DNA from: Spirochaeta lutea
Lineage (GTDB): Bacteria > Spirochaetota > Spirochaetia > DSM-27196 > Salinispiraceae
Assembly: GCF_000758165.1 (NCBI RefSeq)
Contig: NZ_JNUP01000065.1
Coordinates: 296,152-360,151 of the forward strand
Length of the DNA stretch: 64,000 nucleotides
Direction of reading: 5' to 3'
Each line of letters opens with the position of its first letter. Position 1 is the stretch's first letter. This document shows positions 17,339 through 25,687 of the stretch, one piece after another. Under the pieces are notes generated by a model that worked only from the letters and a program-made list of their open reading frames with translations, made no database searches and had not been told where the DNA came from. A program made the translations under genes and the position numbers.

Positions 17339-18173
17339 CTGGTTCCTCCTCGTAGGGCTGACCGTGTTGTTCCTGGTAGTCTGAGTAGCTGGCCAGCTGC
17401 TCTTCCAATTCCTCCAGGCGGGTGCGGAGACTCGCCAGAGTTTTTTCTATTCGGCGTTTTTCCTGTTCCAATTTCTTGACCGGGTCTACTTGTTTTTCAG
17501 GCTCCCGGGTTTTCAGGGCTTGTTTTACCTGATCGGGGGTTTGCCCGGCTTGAAATGCCTCGATGGCGTCTATTCTGGCCTGGGTGTTTCTGATGCCCGC
17601 CAGGGTTTTCATATTGTCGTACCCCAGATCCGGGGGAAGGTCCATGGCCTTCATCTTCATAAGGGTGGCAGCGGTTTGTTTGGGCATCCGGAGTACCCGT
17701 TCGATGAAGTCCTCAAATCGGGCGTTGTGTTTACGGCAGAGCTTTTCCGCCTCCATGAGGGCATGGCCGAAATCCTTCATGAGTTCACCGTTGATGCGTA
17801 CAAACTGATCCCGGATCCGCTGGGCAAGCTCCAGGAGTTCCGGGGTTTGGCTGACGGTATTGGCGTATATGCCAACCTCCTCAGCCTTGGATAGGAGCTC
17901 ATGAAAGATGCTGCGGAATTCCACGGTATGGGCGCGGTTGGATACCGGTGTTGGGCTGCGGGTAAAATGTACGTGGTGGGCGAACTCATGGACGGCGGTG
18001 TACATGAGGCTGTTATCGTCTTCAAAGTTTTTGTTATGGATGATGATTTCCCGGCTTTCCGGATGGTACAAGCCGTTTACCTTTTTGCTGGTTTTTCCAG
18101 AGAAAATCACTGAGAACTCCTCCACGTCTTGGTCGAGCTGGAGCAGTTTTTCTTTTACCTGATCTTGATTCAT
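17322..18173 (-). CDS. Putative zinc metalloprotease with C-terminal coiled coil
   Basis: A 283-residue protein of no recognised named family. The zinc-protease motif HEFAHH occurs near residue 80 within YTAVHEFAHHVHFTRSP, with a Glu-containing helix about 25 residues later (TVEFRSIFHELLSKAEE), giving a gluzincin-like pattern. The C-terminal 80 residues are a Lys/Glu/Gln-rich coiled coil ending in an acidic tail. There is no signal peptide, so it is cytoplasmic. The ATG at 18173 has a good TGGAGGC ribosome site and is preferred to a TTG 36 bases upstream. Operon position before glutaredoxin and FTR suggests an oxidative or protein-quality role, which is inference. Confidence 0.72.
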   Translation of the reverse strand: MNQDQVKEKLLQLDQDVEEFSVIFSGKTSKKVNGLYHPESREIIIHNKNFEDDNSLMYTAVHEFAHHVHFTRSPTPVSNRAHTVEFRSIFHELLSKAEEVGIYANTVSQTPELLELAQRIRDQFVRINGELMKDFGHALMEAEKLCRKHNARFEDFIERVLRMPKQTAATLMKMKAMDLPPDLGYDNMKTLAGIRNTQARIDAIEAFQAGQTPDQVKQALKTREPEKQVDPVKKLEQEKRRIEKTLASLRTRLEELEEQLASYSDYQEQHGQPYEEEPDAVHR

Positions 18174-18289
18174 GCCTCCATGATACTGATTTCTGCCCGG
18201 GATGTACAAGGAACTTTAGTAATCCTTCCCGGGGATTCCCCGAGGATTATGGTGGCCGAGGCGTGAACCTTGGTATACACTGGAAATGT

Positions 18290-18490
18290 ATGATGGAGTA
18301 TAACGAATATTACCTATTGCCCCGGGAGGATAGATGGCTGCTGAAGACCCCCGGGGTGATCAAGCCGTTAAAGACGTTTCAGGATCTATCCGCTGCCCGG
18401 GAGTTTGCCCGTCGCCTTGAGCAGAATCAGGAGGCCCGGGTACGGGTACAGCTTCAGACGGGTGAATGGAAGGGGTTAGCGCATGTCTAA
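18290..18490 (+). CDS. Small protein of unknown function
   Basis: A 66-residue hydrophilic protein (MMEYNEYYLLPREDRW...) with a Trp/Tyr-rich start and a helical end containing REFARRLEQNQEARVRVQ. It resembles short stress-type proteins of the DUF2188 sort only loosely, so no function is claimed. The gene looks real because its last eight bases overlap the next start codon and a TGGTATACA extended -10 element (18271-18279) lies just upstream. A GTG at 18263 would add nine residues and overlap that promoter. Confidence 0.6.
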   Translation: MMEYNEYYLLPREDRWLLKTPGVIKPLKTFQDLSAAREFARRLEQNQEARVRVQLQTGEWKGLAHV

Positions 18491-19316
18491 ATGGGCTCTT
18501 GTGACCGGTGCTTCCAGCGGGCTGGGTGTAGAGTTCGCCCGCCAGTTGGCGTGTAGGGGCTATAATTTGGTATTGGCTGCCAGGAGGGAGGAGACCCTCA
18601 CCCAGGTAGCCAACGAGTTATTGGCAGACCCGGGAAATCCCGGGAATCTGGAAATCAGGGTGTTTCCCGTGGACCTACAGGATGCATCGGGGGTACATCG
18701 ATTGTACGAGTTCTGTAAGGCCAAGGGGATCGCTATCTCAGTTCTGGTCAACAATGCCGGGTTCGGTGATCACGGGTACTTCCAGTCCGGGGATGAGAAA
18801 AAGTTTTCTGATATGATCGACCTGAATTGCCGGAGCCTCACTTCCCTGATCCATGTCTTCCTGCCGGATTTAATCGAACAGGGTAAGGCCACCGGAGACG
18901 GCGCTCCCGGCATTTCCCGGATACTCAATGTCGCCAGTGTGGCGGCCTTTCAGCCCGGACCCTTTATGGCGGTGTATTATGCTACCAAAGCCTTTGTTCT
19001 TTCCTTGACCGAGGCTCTGTGGAAGGAGTTCCGTATTGCAGGATTTCCTGTTACCGCCACAGCCCTCTGTCCCGGTCCGGTGAAGACCGGATTCCAGCAG
19101 ACGGCGGGACTTCGCGAGGGCAGCTTCGCCAACAATGCCCGAATTCCCGGCCCCCGGGAGGTGGCAGCCTTCGGTCTCAAAAAGACCTTTAAGGGGCGGC
19201 GGGTTGCAACCCACGGACTGATGTTCAAAATAAGCCGGGGGCTTCTTAGAATCCTTCCCCAGCGTGCTGTTCTCTCCACCGTAGCCCGACTGCAGGCGGC
19301 CCGGCTGAATTCCTGA
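18483..19316 (+). CDS. Short-chain dehydrogenase/reductase
   Basis: A 277-residue NAD(P)-dependent oxidoreductase of the classical SDR type. Cofactor motif VTGASSGLGVEFARQL, the NNAG motif (VLVNNAGFGDHG), the catalytic Ser in NVASVAAFQPGPFM and the YxxxK pair in YYATKAF are all present. The C-terminal extension with KKTFKGRRVATHG followed by a basic helix resembles membrane-associated SDRs that act on lipid or ketone substrates. It is translationally coupled to the preceding small gene. The substrate is unknown. Confidence 0.88.
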   Translation: MSKWALVTGASSGLGVEFARQLACRGYNLVLAARREETLTQVANELLADPGNPGNLEIRVFPVDLQDASGVHRLYEFCKAKGIAISVLVNNAGFGDHGYFQSGDEKKFSDMIDLNCRSLTSLIHVFLPDLIEQGKATGDGAPGISRILNVASVAAFQPGPFMAVYYATKAFVLSLTEALWKEFRIAGFPVTATALCPGPVKTGFQQTAGLREGSFANNARIPGPREVAAFGLKKTFKGRRVATHGLMFKISRGLLRILPQRAVLSTVARLQAARLNS

Positions 19317-19429
19317 GGGTCCTGAATTCTCTTCTCCCACTCTGTTCCCCCCTCCCCCCCTACCGGAACTTAGGACTTGTATGTCTCCGGGGGGTCCCAG
19401 GGCCTAAAAGCTAAGGTCTTTCCTCAGGA

Positions 19430-19457
19430 TTGACAAAGCCATGCCTGTGGATACAAT
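19430..19457 (+). promoter_or_regulatory. Strong sigma70-type promoter of fba
   Basis: TTGACA (19430-19435), 16-bp spacer, TACAAT (19452-19457), about 40 bases upstream of the ATG. It is the best consensus match in the GC-rich part of the window, fitting a highly expressed glycolytic gene. Confidence 0.75.
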
Positions 19458-19497
19458 ACCATGATAACGAATCCCCCATTTTTTGAAGGAGAATTAC

Positions 19498-20571
19498 ATG
19501 TCTAAAATGAAGTTAGAGCCCGGAGTAATCACGGGAAAAAAGCTTCAGGAAGTATTTGCTTACTGTAAAGAAACCAAATGTGCCCTGCCTGCGGTAAATG
19601 TCGTAGGATCAAATTCCATCGCAGCGGCCCTTCAGGCTGCCCGGGAGGCCAATGCTCCCGTCATTATCCAGTTTTCCAACGGCGGTGCCCAGTTTAACGC
19701 CGGTAAGAAGGCCCCCAACGGTAACCTTGAAGCCTGCATCGCCGGCGCAGTAGCCGGTGCGTACAGCATCCGCCGTCTGGCAAAACTCTACGGTGTACCG
19801 GTGATTCTTCACACCGACCATGCTGCAAAAAAACTGCTCCCCTGGATTGACGGACTGCTTTCTGAGAATGAAGAGTACTACAAGCAGTTCGGAGAGCCCC
19901 TGTTCTCCAGCCACATGCTCGACCTTTCAGAGGAACCCATTGAGGAAAACCTGGAAATTTCTAAGAAGTTCCTGGAGCGGATGAATAAGATTGATATGAC
20001 CCTGGAAATTGAGCTGGGGGTTACCGGCGGTGAAGAAGACGGTGTGGATAACTCCGATGTTGATTCCAGCCGGCTCTATACCCAGCCTGAAGAGGTTCTC
20101 CAGGCCTATGATGCCCTGAAGCCTGTAGGAAAGTTCACTGTCGCTGCAGCCTTCGGAAATACCCACGGCGTTTACAAGCCTGGAAACGTGAAGCTGCGCC
20201 CCGAAATCCTTAAAAACAGCCAGGATTTCATCCAGAAAGAGCGTGGTACCGATGAGAAGCCGGTTGACTTTGTGTTCCACGGCGGTTCCGGTTCAAGCCG
20301 CGAGGAAATCCGTGAAGCGGTTGGTTACGGAGCTGTGAAGTTTAATATTGATACCGACACTCAGTGGGCCTTCACCAAGCCCATCAAGGACTACATGGAC
20401 AAGAACGATGCCTATCTGCACAGTCAGATCGGTAACCCCGACGGGGATGACAAGCCGAATAAGAAGTACATCGACCCCCGGGCCTGGTTGCACGAAGGTG
20501 AGAAAGGTATGACTGCTCGACTGGTAGCAGCCTTTGAAGACCTGAATGCCAAGGACCAGTTCGAATTCTAA
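19498..20571 (+). CDS. fba: Class II fructose-1,6-bisphosphate aldolase
   Basis: A 357-residue zinc-dependent aldolase of the long (type A, E. coli/yeast-like) form, splitting fructose-1,6-bisphosphate into dihydroxyacetone phosphate and glyceraldehyde-3-phosphate. Signature segments: ALPAVNVVGSNSIAAAL, the zinc ligands around VILHTDHAAKKLL, ELGVTGGEEDGV, and FHGGSGSSREEI for phosphate binding. The ATG at 19498 is preceded by GAAGGAG; an in-frame TTG 15 bases upstream lies before that site and is rejected. It has its own consensus promoter and terminator, and codon choice is more regular than in its neighbours, both consistent with high expression. Confidence 0.97.
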   Translation: MSKMKLEPGVITGKKLQEVFAYCKETKCALPAVNVVGSNSIAAALQAAREANAPVIIQFSNGGAQFNAGKKAPNGNLEACIAGAVAGAYSIRRLAKLYGVPVILHTDHAAKKLLPWIDGLLSENEEYYKQFGEPLFSSHMLDLSEEPIEENLEISKKFLERMNKIDMTLEIELGVTGGEEDGVDNSDVDSSRLYTQPEEVLQAYDALKPVGKFTVAAAFGNTHGVYKPGNVKLRPEILKNSQDFIQKERGTDEKPVDFVFHGGSGSSREEIREAVGYGAVKFNIDTDTQWAFTKPIKDYMDKNDAYLHSQIGNPDGDDKPNKKYIDPRAWLHEGEKGMTARLVAAFEDLNAKDQFEF

Positions 20572-20592
20572 GAACTGGGTAGGTAGTCTATG

Positions 20593-20632
20593 AGCCCTGG
20601 GTTGTTCCTTCGAAGGACCCGGGGCTTTTTTT
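20593..20632 (+). terminator. Rho-independent terminator of fba
   Basis: AGCCCTGGGT (20593-20602) pairs with ACCCGGGGCT (20617-20626) with one mismatch and is followed by a T-rich run. Confidence 0.85.
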
Positions 20633-20649
20633 ATTGAGCAACCCCTTCG

Positions 20650-20757
20650 GTGGTGCGCAAAAGGCTGTAAGATCGCCCATGGGCCACACTACCCTTGGGG
20701 CCTGGTCGCCGGTAACACCGCTATAATCGGTGTCTGTTACAACCCGTCGCGCACTAC
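20650..20757. repeat. Palindrome-ended repeat element, copy A (108 bp)
   Basis: Ends are inverted repeats of 21 bp: 20650-20670 begins GTGGTGCGCAAAAGG and 20737-20757 ends CGCGCACTAC. The same ends occur at 32267-32373. The interior has its own palindrome, with GTAACACCG and CGGTG either side of CTATAAT. No open frame; likely a non-autonomous (MITE/REP-like) sequence. Confidence 0.7.
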
Positions 20758-20804
20758 GCAAGAAATTCTACCCTGACCCTGTAGTGTGGGCGACCAGCCG
20801 GGGG

Positions 20805-23800
20805 CTACTCCTCAGAGTTCAGGGGAAAGGATAGCTCAAAGCGGGTGCCGTGGTTCCCGGTGAACCGGTAGCTGCCCGCAAGCTGGCGGGTTAGGCTGGT
20901 TACCAGGCGCATCCCCATGCCCTGGCGTCTGCCCTGGACGACCTCCTCGGGTATACCGACTCCGGTGTCGGAGTATTCCACCTGGCAGGATGCGTCTTCC
21001 TGGCGAATGGATAGGGATATGTCCTTGGGGCCCGAGTGATCCTCAGGGAAGGCGTATTTTAGGCTGTTGGTCATGATCTCGTTGAGGATGAGGGCCAGGG
21101 GGATCATGGCGTCAATGGGCAGTCTGAGGTCTTGAATATTCCGTTTGAGTTGCAGTTCCTTATTTTTTAAGGGGTAGGAAAACAGGATGTTCTCCATGAG
21201 GGCCTCTAGGTATCCCCTGAGCTGGATTCCCCCAAGATCGTCATTCTGGTAGAGCTCACGGTGGATGAGGGCCATACTGGTTATCCTGTCCTTGGTATCC
21301 GAGAGGAACTGTTGAATCTGCCGGTCCTCAACATCCATGAGCTGGAGTTCTAGGAGGGAGCTGATCATCTGGAAGTTATTTTTAACCCGGTGATGGATTT
21401 CCCGGAGGAGAATCTCCCGTTCCTTAATCGCCCGGGCGAGTTCAATTTCCGTCCGCTTACGGCGATCCACATTGATGACCACACCGATTACCCGGAGGGG
21501 TTTCCCCGCGGAACTCCGGGATACCACCTGGCCCTTGTCCCAGAACCAGATATACGAGCCGTCTTTACAGCGAATCCGGTATTCCACCTCGTATAGGCCG
21601 GTTTTTCCTTCCAGGTGGTTCCGCATGGCTTCCATGGTCCGGTCGTAATCCTCGGGATGTACCAGTTCCAGGAAGGAGTCTAATGTCCGGGGAAATGTCT
21701 CCGGGTTGTACCCCAGCATGGATACCTTGTTGTCGGCGAAGTTGACCTGGCTGCTGGGAATATCCCAGTCCCACCAAGCGAGGTCGCCGCCCCAGAGCGC
21801 CAGCTCAAGGCGCTCCCGGCTTGCTCCGAGTTCCTGCTCCCGTTCTTCCAGGCGGGTATTGCTCAGGCGCAGCTCGGTATAGGCTACCTGAAGTTCCTCA
21901 TTGGAGGATTGGAGTTCTTCGTTGCTGGTTTCTAATTCCTCGTTGGAGCTTTGAAGTTCCTCGTTGGTTGATTGCAGCTCCTCGTTCAGGGACTGGAGTT
22001 CTTCATTGCTGGTTTCGAGTTCCTCGATGTAGTTTTGCAGGTCTTCCCGGGCGCTGTCGAGTTCTAATTGCAGGGCTGCTACCTGGGTATTGTCCTGAAT
22101 TGTCCCATCCCCTGGGGTGTCCGAGGGCCGGGCATCAGAATCACCCCCAAGATCGAGAAGATCCAGGATTTCAAAGATGATGATGTACAAATCCTGATGA
22201 ATGCTGGAGTAGAGCAGGGGTGCGACGGTGATACGCAACCGGGAGGTGTGGGGGAGGTCCTGGAAGGTCCTGAAGGCTGAGCGCCGGGGTTTGCGCTCCT
22301 CCACGGCGTGGCCGAGGAGATTGCGGACCTCGAGGTTGAGGGCGGGATGGACGAGATTGGTGATGTTGCCATCCAGTAACCCCGGCCGGAGTCCCAGGAA
22401 GGGGCTGGTATCGCCCTGGAGTTCCAGAACCTGGCCTTGGTTATTGATGACAGCGTAGGGATGTTCAAACCCGGTGAAGAGGGTTTCTTTTACCATGTCG
22501 CTGATGCTCTGCTTCGGACCCTTGGGACGCGAGGGTTCGTAGCCCGTCTTTCGACGGTAGCTGGGGTGGGGTGCCGGGACGAGTTTTTCCCCGGTGCGCC
22601 GGGAGAATATCCGGTGCCGGGGGTGGACGGGGTTGAATAGATCGGTGAAGGGGCCGATGGTTTCGGATTTACCGAGAAACAGCAGTCCCGGGTTGTTCAG
22701 GGCGTAGTGGAATACCGGCAGGACATGGTGCTGCAGCTCCGAGGTGAAATAAATAAGCAGATTGCGGCAGCTAATGAGATCCAGCCGGAGGAAGGGCGGA
22801 TTTTCCGTAAGGTCGTGCCGGGAGAACAGGACCAGTTGGCGGATGTTCTTGTTGATGGTGTAGCCCTGGCCGTCCTGGGTGAAGTAGGTGTCAAGGAGAT
22901 CCTGGGGGACCTCGATGAGGGCTTCGGGGGAGTAATGGCCCTTCCGGGCGCTGTCGATAGCCTTGGTGTCCAGGTCGGTGGCGAAAATTTGGATGGAGGG
23001 GGGCGAATCCATGGCTGATGCGAGGTCTTTGGCAATGATTGCCAGGGTGTAGGCTTCCTCGCCGGTGGAACAGCCGGGAACCCAGACACGCAGGGTGCTT
23101 CCCTTGGGCTTCTGCTCCATGAGTTTGCGAAGCTCATCCTTCAGGGTTAGGAACGCCTCCGCATCCCGGAAAAAGTGGGTAACCCCGATAAGCAGGGTCT
23201 GAAAAAGGATGTCCAGCTCTCCGGGGTTGGTATCGATAAACTCAAGATACTGGGTAAGGGTCGGGAGTTTGAGGGTGGTGAGACGTTTGTGGATGCGTCG
23301 AAGGATGGTGGTTTGCTTATAATCCTGGAAATGTACACCCCGGTGGGTCCCCAGGATTTCCAGGAGGGTTTGCAGGTCTTCTTTTTTAGTACCCAGTGCC
23401 TCCCGGGTGACCTCCTGGGGGTCATCCAAATAGATCAGCAGTTCGGGTAAAATTCTATCCGGGGGGAGCACGGCATCCACCAGGCCCACCGAAAGGGCAG
23501 CCTGGGGCATCCCGTCGTACTTGGCTGTTATCGGATCCTGGATAATAACAAGTCCGCCTTCCCGTTTAATATCCTGGCATCCCTTTGATCCGTCCCGTCC
23601 GGTTCCCGAGAGGACTATTCCTGCAGCATATTCCTGGCAGTCTGCTGCCAGGGAATGGAAGAGGATATCTACACTGGGTTTCGGGCCGGTCTGAGATATG
23701 GGTTTCTGAAGGTGAATGACTCCGGCTTTTACGAGTATATTTGTGTCCGGGGGGGTAATGTACACCACATCGGCCCGAAGGGTTTCGCCGTGTTTGGCTT

Positions 23801-23990
23801 CCTGGACTGTCAGAGGACAGACCCGGGCAAGAAGTTCGGTGAGCATGCTCTTGTGGGTGGGGCTGAGGTGCTGGGCAACAATAAAACTGGCATTGGTTGG
23901 TTTCCGGGGTAGAGCGCCCAGGAGTTCCTGTAGGGCCTCCAAACCCCCGGCGGATGATCCTATGCCTACCGTGAACCTGGGTGTACTCAT
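20805..23990 (-). CDS. CheB-CheR fusion with coiled coil, PAS and HisKA_2 kinase domains
   Basis: A 1061-residue soluble signalling protein. Order: CheB methylesterase (about 1-190; GIGSSAGGLEAL with the nucleophilic Ser, VAQHLSPTH, and SGTGRDGSKG with the Asp), CheR methyltransferase (about 210-480; SAM-binding WVPGCSTGEEAYTLA), a region of unknown type, a glutamate-rich coiled coil built of repeated S-N-E-E-L-Q units (about 640-700), PAS (about 720-840), then HisKA_2 (EIHHRVKNN, His about 867) and HATPase ending near the C-terminus. CheB/CheR normally control receptor methylation; this fusion type is known but its target is not. The ATG at 23990, behind AAGG, starts the CheB domain; upstream in-frame codons lie in a structured spacer. 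Confidence 0.88.
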   Translation of the reverse strand: MSTPRFTVGIGSSAGGLEALQELLGALPRKPTNASFIVAQHLSPTHKSMLTELLARVCPLTVQEAKHGETLRADVVYITPPDTNILVKAGVIHLQKPISQTGPKPSVDILFHSLAADCQEYAAGIVLSGTGRDGSKGCQDIKREGGLVIIQDPITAKYDGMPQAALSVGLVDAVLPPDRILPELLIYLDDPQEVTREALGTKKEDLQTLLEILGTHRGVHFQDYKQTTILRRIHKRLTTLKLPTLTQYLEFIDTNPGELDILFQTLLIGVTHFFRDAEAFLTLKDELRKLMEQKPKGSTLRVWVPGCSTGEEAYTLAIIAKDLASAMDSPPSIQIFATDLDTKAIDSARKGHYSPEALIEVPQDLLDTYFTQDGQGYTINKNIRQLVLFSRHDLTENPPFLRLDLISCRNLLIYFTSELQHHVLPVFHYALNNPGLLFLGKSETIGPFTDLFNPVHPRHRIFSRRTGEKLVPAPHPSYRRKTGYEPSRPKGPKQSISDMVKETLFTGFEHPYAVINNQGQVLELQGDTSPFLGLRPGLLDGNITNLVHPALNLEVRNLLGHAVEERKPRRSAFRTFQDLPHTSRLRITVAPLLYSSIHQDLYIIIFEILDLLDLGGDSDARPSDTPGDGTIQDNTQVAALQLELDSAREDLQNYIEELETSNEELQSLNEELQSTNEELQSSNEELETSNEELQSSNEELQVAYTELRLSNTRLEEREQELGASRERLELALWGGDLAWWDWDIPSSQVNFADNKVSMLGYNPETFPRTLDSFLELVHPEDYDRTMEAMRNHLEGKTGLYEVEYRIRCKDGSYIWFWDKGQVVSRSSAGKPLRVIGVVINVDRRKRTEIELARAIKEREILLREIHHRVKNNFQMISSLLELQLMDVEDRQIQQFLSDTKDRITSMALIHRELYQNDDLGGIQLRGYLEALMENILFSYPLKNKELQLKRNIQDLRLPIDAMIPLALILNEIMTNSLKYAFPEDHSGPKDISLSIRQEDASCQVEYSDTGVGIPEEVVQGRRQGMGMRLVTSLTRQLAGSYRFTGNHGTRFELSFPLNSEE

Positions 23991-24070
23991 AGCCTTATTG
24001 TAGGTCATGGGGTTGGTGGTGGCAAACCCTATTTTCCGGGTATACTTAGGGGTATCGGTGACGGGTAGCT

Positions 24071-24228
24071 CCCCGTTTTCCAAAATTGCGAAACAATTTT
24101 GGAAAACGGGGCGGCGGGCAAGTCCGCCAGCTGTCCTGGGTTGCTTCCCAACTACGGACAACTGGCGGGTATCCACAATGTCTCGGTCAAGCCTGGGGCT
24201 TGCCCAGGCCGCTGCGGATACCTGCCAG
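24071..24228. other. Highly structured intergenic region with competing hairpins
   Basis: Between the divergent kinase fusion and acyltransferase genes. A perfect 18-bp stem (24071-24088 with 24094-24111, loop CGAAA) is followed by CCGCCAGCTGTCC (24124-24136) pairing with 24156-24168, and by CTGGCGGGTATCC (24162-24174) pairing with 24216-24228. The second and third stems share bases 24162-24168, so they exclude each other. Inner stems TGGG/CCCA and GCCTGGG/CCCAGGC sit in their loops. This could be a regulatory RNA, a non-coding RNA or clustered palindromic DNA. Confidence 0.65.
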
Positions 24229-24313
24229 CCCCGGTATCTGGCGTACCGTACAGCCTTGTGCACACAACCTAGGGCAAGGAAGATCATGGTGGTATAGAGG
24301 GAGGAGACAGGGG

Positions 24314-25687
24314 ATGAATGATCTTCAGTACCGTTTAGATAATTCCGCAAAAATCTGGCCGGCTCTTCTCTCGCCGCGATACACCACCTGGTTCCGCTTA
24401 TTTGCTGTTTTTACCGAGCCGGTACTGTATGAGGCAGCCAGAGGTGCGGTTTCTAAGGCCTTTAATGATCATCCCTACCTTGCTGTGAGGCTGAAACCCG
24501 GATTGTTCTGGTACCATCTGGCGCCCCTTAAGCATCCCGTGGATCTGCAACCCGACAATAGTCCACCCTGCATGACCTATGAGGGATCCAGGAAAACCGG
24601 TCCCCTGGTTCGGGTGTATGCCTACCGGAAAACCCTGGCTGTCGAAGCCAGCCACATGGTAACCGACGGTACCGGTCTAAAGGTGTTCTTCACCACCCTC
24701 CTGGCCGAGTACACCCGGCTCCGCCGGGAACTCCTCGCGGCCGGACCGGAGGTCCGGGAATCCCTTGTGCAACACTGCACCAAGCCCCTGCCCATTCCCG
24801 ATCCGACCCATCACCGTCCAGAAACCTGGGAAGACAGCTATGTGACCCACGGTATTGTGGATCCCCCGGGCGCCCGGCACCGGTCCATGCCGAAACCCGA
24901 TGTCCCAAGCAAGGCCCTGCATTTTCCCCTGGCTCTGCTTCCCCGGGGCCAGTATCGGATATCACTAATCCGGTACAGCGCCGCGGCAATCCGGGGCCGG
25001 GCAAAACAGTACGGCATCAGCGTAGGCGAATACCTTGAATCCCTGGTTATGCTAGGCTTCCAGCGGGCAGCCCGGGAAGCGGAGCAGTGGCCGGGGATGC
25101 TGCCCGGGAGGAGCCGCCTCTCCAGGCCGATTCGGTTTCTGATTCCCGTGGATTTACGGAGGCTCTATAATTCCCGGACCATGCGGAACTTTTTCATCGG
25201 ACTGCCTGTGGAGATTGACCCCAGGCTCGGGGATTTTACCCTGGAAGAGATCATCCGCCGGGTGCACCATGCCCAACGGGCGGAGCTGGATGCCAAGTAC
25301 CTGCGTAAGCAACTCGCCCGGAACGCCCGGAGTCAGCAATCCCTGATGCTGCGACTGGTGCCCCTCTGGCTCAAGGATATTGTGCTCCGAATGGTATACC
25401 GAAGCATCGGTGATGTTCGGTACACCGGAAGCTTCAGTAATCTTGGCCGGGTTAGTGAAACCGTACCCGGTCTGGCCTGGGTGGGATTCGTGCCGCCCCC
25501 CAGTCCGGTGAATCCTATTAATGTGACGGCTATTACCTACGGGGATGAGCTCTGTCTGGGGTTTGGGAAGATGACCCGGGTGGGCAGGATTGAGCATCAG
25601 GTAGTCCGGGCCTTTGCCGAGCAGGGGCTGAGGGGCCGTCTGATGACGAATTTTGAGGGATCGACCCTCTGGGGAGGTTTACAATGA
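24314..25687 (+). CDS. Acyltransferase of the condensation/WS-DGAT/alcohol acetyltransferase superfamily
   Basis: A 457-residue protein with the superfamily catalytic motif HxxxDG in ASHMVTDGTGLKVFF (about residue 118) and a late region GSFSNLGRVSETVPGLAWVGFVPPP that resembles the second half of this two-lobed fold. Such enzymes move an acyl group from a CoA or carrier thioester to an alcohol or amine; the exact reaction here is not known. The ATG at 24314 is used because it has a purine-rich ribosome site (GAGGAGACAGGGG); a longer frame upstream would run through the hairpin cluster. The last four bases overlap the start of the zinc-ribbon membrane gene, so the two are translationally coupled. 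Confidence 0.75.
   Translation: MNDLQYRLDNSAKIWPALLSPRYTTWFRLFAVFTEPVLYEAARGAVSKAFNDHPYLAVRLKPGLFWYHLAPLKHPVDLQPDNSPPCMTYEGSRKTGPLVRVYAYRKTLAVEASHMVTDGTGLKVFFTTLLAEYTRLRRELLAAGPEVRESLVQHCTKPLPIPDPTHHRPETWEDSYVTHGIVDPPGARHRSMPKPDVPSKALHFPLALLPRGQYRISLIRYSAAAIRGRAKQYGISVGEYLESLVMLGFQRAAREAEQWPGMLPGRSRLSRPIRFLIPVDLRRLYNSRTMRNFFIGLPVEIDPRLGDFTLEEIIRRVHHAQRAELDAKYLRKQLARNARSQQSLMLRLVPLWLKDIVLRMVYRSIGDVRYTGSFSNLGRVSETVPGLAWVGFVPPPSPVNPINVTAITYGDELCLGFGKMTRVGRIEHQVVRAFAEQGLRGRLMTNFEGSTLWGGLQ

Noticed and set aside
24086..24313. Longer N-terminus for the acyltransferase
   Set aside because: It would translate the hairpin cluster; the ATG at 24314 has a good ribosome site and starts conserved sequence.
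23991..24350. Longer N-terminus for the CheB-CheR kinase fusion
   Set aside because: The extra 120 residues have no recognisable domain and lie across the same hairpins; CheB begins at 23990.
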